Shown here piece after piece: positions 58,801 through 64,000 of a stretch of 64,000 nucleotides of DNA (within the stretch, counting starts at the first letter, position 1; every line of letters begins with the position of its first letter). The notes under the pieces were generated by a model that was given only the letters and a program-made list of their open reading frames with translations, was not told the origin of the DNA and ran no database searches. Source of the stretch: Perca fluviatilis. Its lineage: Eukaryota > Chordata > Actinopteri > Perciformes > Percidae. The translations under genes and the position numbers were made by a program. The stretch spans positions 33,983,513 through 34,047,512 of the forward strand of contig NC_053122.1 in the NCBI RefSeq assembly GCF_010015445.1, written 5' to 3'.

Positions 58801-61568
58801 TCACTGGTCTCCGTCCAGAGACACGGGATCGGTTGGTCCATTTCTTTATACCTACAAAATAATTACTATATACAGTATATATAAACACACACATACAGAA
58901 AATGAACAGTGTACAGGAATATGTGTATACAAAAAGGCAAATACAAAATACAACAGTTGAGCTGTTGGGGGACAAACAGCTATCCGGTTGCTTCACAGAA
59001 TTGGACTAAGATGCAAACATGCACAGGCAAAGTTCCATTACAAACTTATTTATTGAGTTGCAGAAAGCCACTTATAACTGTATATCAAAAAACAAACTCA
59101 CACTGATCACTTTGACCTTCTTCTGATGATGATGATGATGAAATGTAAATGAAAAAAAACAAATGATAAAAGTGAATACATTCTGCTTTAACATGAACAG
59201 GTTATGAAGAAGAGGCGATTTGGGTCCATTTGGACTCCTCCAGCATGCGTAAAAATTCAAAACCTAGAAGAAGAAAAACAAAAAAAGAGGAAAAACTCCA
59301 ACTGAGGGTCTGCTTAGTCTCGACGCTTTAACGACCATACTGGTGATTTGGTGCGTTTCATCCTGCTAACTACACATATTTTACATTATTAATAAGCATC
59401 TTCCAAAACATATTTTATAGATTTTTTTTCTGCTTTTCGAGCAGCCACTACCTTCAAAATGATTTCAGTACGCTATAAATCTAACTTGTAATCTAGGACA
59501 AGTCTCACAGTTCTATTTTTGTCTAGTCACATTATAGTGACATGGCCCTGTGGCCGTCAGAAGGGACCACTTTCAAACTCTCCTTGCCTTCAGATATGTT
59601 TTAACATTCAAGCATTAAAGAGGTACTCCAGTGATTTGGCATTGCACTTCCATAAAAACAAAGGCGTTTCAAAAGAGATGGATTATTTATTTTTTTTAAA
59701 AGAAAAAGAAATCAAATCAAAATTGTAGCAGCAGAGAGCAAGATATCCTGACTTATCCTACATTTTCTAAGACTTTAGAAAGCTCCCTCTAGAGACACAG
59801 AAGACATTATCCAAGTTCTTACGGGCTGAGTAATACTCCTCGCGACGAGTTAACTGAACTTCATGTGTAAAAATCAGTAGAGTGCCCCTAAGCTGCCGAA
59901 AACTATAGTATTGTTTAGCATTACGGCAGACAAAGAGCAGCCATTGACCAAGCAAAAAGTTAATTTGGTCATTCCTTGCATTATGACCGCTGCTGTTGAG
60001 CAGCCAACATTTGAAATACACTTGATAATGTATGGGCTAAAACATACCAAACAACCAGTATGGGCTTTCAGGACTTCGTAGACTGTATAATTTGTATATA
60101 CAGCGCACATATGAAATGTACTGGTCCTAAAAAAATAAAAAATCACAGAAATGAGACGCGACCCGTCCTGACCTGGAGCTGATCTTACATACTGGACCAG
60201 CTGCCCTCAAACCCCTCCGCTACAGTTTTCAGGTGATGAGGTGTAAGGCACTGAGCGCGCCTCATGTTAGTGCAATGGTCGGCTGTTCCCTGTACCTTTG
60301 CTCATTAAAAGTCCCAAACGGGGCCTATAGTTGCCACAATAAAAAGGGATGCATTTCATTAAAAACCCGGTGGAGCCTTTCTGGAGAGACTGGGTAGGAC
60401 GCGCTGCTGCACGATCCGAGCGGCGTTTGTGAAAACTAATCGAGAACAGGAACGCGTGGAGCATATAGAACAGATGCAGCTTACCGATTGAGAGTAATGG
60501 AAGTTTATCCGTGTGTACAATGTACAGTAAATATCCACTTCCAAAGAAGTAGAAAAAAGTAGAAAAGTTGAAATCCTCTGTAAAACAACAACCTTGCTTT
60601 GTAAAGCAGTATTTAAATGCACCATCACTATATAAAGAGATCGCATTCATTTGATAAAGCGACAAAAAAAAAGGAAAACTGATGCAATTTTGACATTCTC
60701 ACATTGTCTTTTGGAGGGGAGGGGAAGAGCAGAAGGAGAAGCAAAATGTTTGATTGTATAATACTGAACACTTGACAGTATGTTCATGCAGTGTTGAAAT
60801 TCTGAAGCGTGTGGCAGCAGAAGCTACGTCTGCTAAGTGCAAAGGCCTGATCAGCACGAGTGTGGCAACGGTCACCTCGTTGATTCTCTCAAATCAAAAG
60901 ACATTTGCCATCGTGTCCATTGTTAACATATGCTGCATAAAGCACAGGCATACTGGCTGTCCGTCTGACCTTACCTACGGAATCCACTGATTAATCGGTT
61001 TGTATTTGGCTTAATCCTAACACTGCTTCTGCCAAAGACTTAAGGATGATGCAGTCTGAGGAAACACCCGGTGGTGATATCGAAGAAAGAAAGAAGAAAA
61101 ACAAAAAAAAAACAAAAAAAAAACACAAATTCAAACATTTGCGTTTTCTCTGAACAAAAAAACAAAACAGAAAGCAGGCCTGCCTGTGAGTGACCAAAAA
61201 CAATGGGACTTAGTAACAATACAAAATAAATAATTAAGATTATCCAAGAAACAAAAATATGTATATTTATATTCTGCAATCCAAGATTTCAATACTACTT
61301 CAGAACAAGAAAATCTGCAGCAACAGGAGGTCGGAGGCGGGATCTGATAGACCGACTGTGCTCTCCTTGACCGGGGCGGGACACGTTACTGTGTGTCGAC
61401 GCTGCAGCCTGGAGGCTGTACAGCTGATGTAGCGATGAAGACAGTGCCCGCGACACGGATGAGTCCAGGAGGAAGAGGGATTTACAAAAGGGGGCAAAAA
61501 GACAGAGATGCAGTGTCCGGATTTAACTTTTGGCCTCACCTGCCAGAGATTATCTGAAAATAAATAAA
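58801..61568. other. Gene-free stretch, possible st3gal3 3' untranslated or downstream region
   Basis: Apart from the MITE at 59619-59889 it is repeat-poor and AT-rich, as long 3' untranslated regions are. Minus-strand AATAAA hexamers occur, for example at 59048-59053. Whether the transcript extends this far is unknown. Confidence 0.3.
59619..59889. mobile_element. TTAA-type MITE, AGAGGTACTCCAGTGATTT family
   Basis: Left end AGAGGTACTCCAGTGATTTG with TTAA at 59615-59618. Right end AAATCAGTAGAGTGCCCCT is its inverted, diverged counterpart, followed by AAGC instead of TTAA. No coding frame. Confidence 0.65.
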
Positions 61569-61570
61569 CA

Positions 61571-61597
<27 letters not shown>
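61569..61597 (+). repeat. (CA)n microsatellite
   Basis: About 14 CA units directly left of the Tc1-type MITE. Confidence 0.95.
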
Positions 61598-61598
<1 letters not shown>

Positions 61599-61602
<4 letters not shown>

Positions 61603-61985
61603 TATCTCACAAAAGTGAGTACACCCCTCACATTTTAGTAAATATTTCATTATATCTTTTAATGGGACAACACTGAAGAAATGACACTTTGCTACAATGT
61701 AAAGTATTAAGTGTACAGCTTGTAGAACAGTGTAAATGTGCTGTCCCCTCAAAATAACTCTACACACAGCCATTAATGTCTAAACCGCTGGCAACAAAAG
61801 TCAGTCCACCCCTATGTTAAATTCCCATAGAGGCAGGCAGGCCAGTTATTTCATGGATCCAGGATACTATGCATCCTGATAAAGTTCCCTTGGCAAAGTG
61901 TAATTTCTTCAGTGTTGTCCCATTAAAAGACATAATGAAATATTTACTAAAATGTGAGGGGCTTACTCACTTTTGTGAGCTACTG
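61599..61985. mobile_element. Non-autonomous Tc1-like element with chimeric interior
   Basis: Long inverted ends of about 100 bp: ACTATCTCACAAAAGTGAGT, CCCTCACATTTTAGTAAATA and ACACTGAAGAAATGACACTT on the left, matched in reverse on the right. The interior 61810-61892 (CCCATAGAGGCAGGCAGGCC, ATGGATCCAGGATACTATGC) is the reverse complement of 46437-46540 in another Tc1-type element with different ends. No transposase frame. Confidence 0.8.
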
Positions 61986-62852
61986 TGACTCCCTTACAAA
62001 GACTTTACAGAGAAAACTGCAAAAACTGAGGTCTGTATATTACTTAAAACACTCAACCCTGTGTGGCAGGTGACCCTCACTGATTTATCTGCCGTCAACT
62101 GGCTTGGCAAGTGTTAATTTCGGACCCTGGACAGGCAGTACAAAAACGAATGAATGAATGGACAAATGGCGGTATGGGGGGGGGGGGCTTCTGCTGTAGC
62201 TTGTTAAAAGCACAGTAAAAACCTTTGATATTTACACTGAGGGACGTGAATACATTCAGGCAGCAAAAAGGAGGAGGAAGCAGCCTCTCCCCTCTACGAG
62301 GTACGTTTGGCACTGCTAATACTCAACCCATCCCACACGCTCTCTCCCGTTAACAGTCCAGCTTTTCATTCCGGTCAATTGTGTCCCTTCATCAAGTGAG
62401 CCGTTGAGTCAGGCTCAATCCTGACATCTGTATGCCGACAAGTCATTTCTGCTCCTTACAATTCATTCGGGTGATTCTCCGGAGGGGGTTTGAAGTGGTG
62501 AACGTTGACGCGTGGGGCCGACAGAGCCTTTCCTGCGACTGTCCCTTTATTAAGAGACAGGAACCGGCCAGATCCAGTCCGTCCCCGCGTACACCCCCTC
62601 CGCTTCCTGCTTCAATCAGCAGGACTCTTTGGTTCAGAAGGCACATGTGTGCATCTCTCCACAGAAACTCTCCTGTATCTGTATTTATTTTTTTATTTTT
62701 TTAAATGATCTCCTTTGATATGAAAAACCCAGACAGTGTGCAGGCCACCCGGATTCTAAGGGTTCTTTCTCCCAGACACGATCCATTTCTCAGTATCCTG
62801 TTCTGTAGTCCTTTGGGGAAAGGCAAAAGGAGACCAGTGGGTGGGTGTAAAC
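61986..62852 (-). other. Probable st3gal3 3' untranslated region, minus strand
   Basis: Follows the st3gal3 stop codon. Candidate poly(A) signals on the minus strand are AATAAA at 62692-62697, 62684-62689 and 62546-62551 (TTTATT on the plus strand). Which one is used is unknown. A G-run lies at 62177-62187. Confidence 0.4.
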
Positions 62853-62942
62853 TCAGATACCGTTGGTCAGGTCTGTGATGACGTTGGCCTTCACCAGCTT
62901 GCGGAGGAACTCCTTCTCCTTGGCTATGTTGTGTGTCCACGA
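62853..62942 (-). CDS. st3gal3: ST3 beta-galactoside alpha-2,3-sialyltransferase 3, terminal exon (partial gene)
   Basis: The full enzyme is a Golgi type II membrane protein that adds sialic acid in alpha-2,3 linkage to galactose of N- and O-glycans. Only its last coding exon is in the window. After the splice acceptor TTCCGATTCTCCCACAG (minus strand, ending at 62943) the exon reads SWTHNIAKEKEFLRKLVKAN then VITDLTNGI and TGA at 62855-62853. This is 29 residues. It matches, as I recall it, the C-terminus of mammalian ST3GAL3 (ESWTHNIQREKEFLRKLVKA..) with few changes, which separates it from ST3GAL4 and the other members. The upstream exon with the sialyl motifs is beyond 64000. It is in the same orientation as artemin at 28370-29371, as in the human order. 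Confidence 0.88.
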   Translation of the reverse strand, partial: SWTHNIAKEKEFLRKLVKANVITDLTNGI

Positions 62943-64000
62943 CTGTGGGAGAATCGGAAGAAAAAACCAAATCCAGAGTGATTAAAAACAATAAATAACC
63001 CATGATCATTGTGAGAATACTTCTAGATTAGCATTCAAGAGCACATATTCCAAAAGCATTGCTATATGCACTAAACCTGTAGGTTAGTTGAGGATTTTGC
63101 TATTCCCAGCGTCTATACGTGTGGGTGGTTATATGTGCATTGATATTAGTAAAGCCACACCGGGTCAGCTTTCCTCCCTGCTGTGCTATGAGGATTCAGT
63201 CCAGTGGGCCGACATGTAACCAGAGCCGGCGGTTCCTGTGTGGTGCTTTGGGATGCAGAGACTAAAGGAACAGCCAGAGAGCAAATGAAGGAGGCAAAGG
63301 GTGGAGGAAGGAACATACAGGAGGGAATAACAGAAAGGTAAAAAAAAAAGAAAAGTGGAGCACTACAGGAGGTTGGGCCCTGCAGCTGCCTCTGGCCTAT
63401 CCTGCTGGTTCAAGACTCTCCTGCGACCCTGCCTGGGTCCGAACTCCTACCGCTGCGTGATGGGTCACAGCAGGACCAAAAAGGAACAATGAGCTACAGT
63501 TTTATTGGAAATGAACATAAGAAACAAGGCTGTAACGTAAAGTCCAACTGACATCCATAGAGCGCTGAGCTGGTCGGGGCAGGGACGCTGTGAGCAGTGC
63601 CCTGGAAGGATAAGGACCAGCACCATTTAGCATCTAACTTGGGTGATGTTCACATATGCAGGTAAATAGTTACACTGTTCGCTATGGTATGTCTGGCTAG
63701 CTAATTAGCTAGCTAGCTTGCTAGCTGACATCAGGAGTGCAGTTTTCCAAATGGTGGATGCAAGAGGAGAGGGAGGCAAGGAGGAGGAGCTAATGTGTGG
63801 TTTGCGGTCTGTGGCTCTTTTTGTGTCACGCCAAGGATGCCGTCTGGCGGTTAGTGGTGTAAAGGACCATCCGTGGTCTGTACGGATCAACACTAACGCT
63901 TCCAAATGCATGTGAACAGCGGATTAATTGCGAAGTTTAACCATTATAATAGTGTAAATAAAATACATGTTTACTGTCGCTGTTACTTAAAGGAAAGGGT
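62943..64000 (-). other. Last intron of st3gal3
   Basis: No further exon could be seen. Contains an A-rich run at 63341-63349 and a GCTAGCTAATTAGCTAGCTA-type palindromic patch at 63694-63727. Confidence 0.6.

Noticed and set aside
61300..61773. 157-residue minus-strand open frame
   Set aside because: It crosses a CA tract and the end of a Tc1-type MITE and has no domain.

Overview
This is a vertebrate, almost certainly teleost (probably percomorph) nuclear genomic window. The evidence is intron-containing vertebrate genes with GT-AG splice sites, long CA/TG, AT and GA microsatellites, and a dense load of typical fish repeats: Tc1-like elements, hAT-like and TTAA-flanked MITEs, tRNA-derived SINEs and LINE 3' ends. 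No prokaryotic features, CRISPR arrays or viral genes were seen.

Three protein-coding loci can be supported. (1) 21475-23587, plus strand: a two-exon prostaglandin E2 receptor of EP4 type, 482 aa, with the intron after TM6. (2) 29371-28370, minus strand: the last two coding exons of artemin, a GDNF-family neurotrophic factor. They encode a signal-peptide core, an acidic pro-region, a very lysine-rich stretch and a seven-cysteine cystine-knot domain; the start-codon exon was not located. (3) 62942-62853, minus strand: the terminal coding exon of the sialyltransferase st3gal3, whose remaining exons lie beyond the right edge. As I recall the human map, ST3GAL3 and ARTN are tandem neighbours on 1p34, and the order and orientation agree here. 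The EP4 gene beside artemin mirrors PTGER4 and GDNF on human 5p13, so the receptor is probably the extra fish EP4 paralogue (ptger4c).

Layout: 1-21.4 kb is gene-free and repeat-rich, with two SINEs on the minus strand, one on the plus strand, a LINE 3' end, several TTAA-flanked MITEs, a large foldback element, and a nearly intact Tc1-like transposon with a one-base frameshift. 21.5-29.4 kb holds the convergent EP4 and artemin genes, separated by a foldback repeat and a rearranged repeat carrying a decayed RecQ-like helicase fragment. 29.4-62.8 kb is the long artemin-st3gal3 intergenic interval. It contains many MITEs, at least seven long CA tracts, two copies of a microsatellite-flanked GTGGGGACC repeat, a second helicase-like fragment, and a CpG-rich, repeat-poor block at 49-50.9 kb that could be promoter or 5'-exon territory. 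62.9-64 kb is st3gal3 intron.

The most notable whole-window signal is at least six different MITE families with the same TTAA duplication and an 'AG' start (eight copies), which suggests one shared mobilising transposase. Two families of repeats also carry informative internal structure: a 46-bp TATA-box-containing tandem array, and a shared Tc1 core inside two elements with different ends. I found no convincing new multi-gene system.
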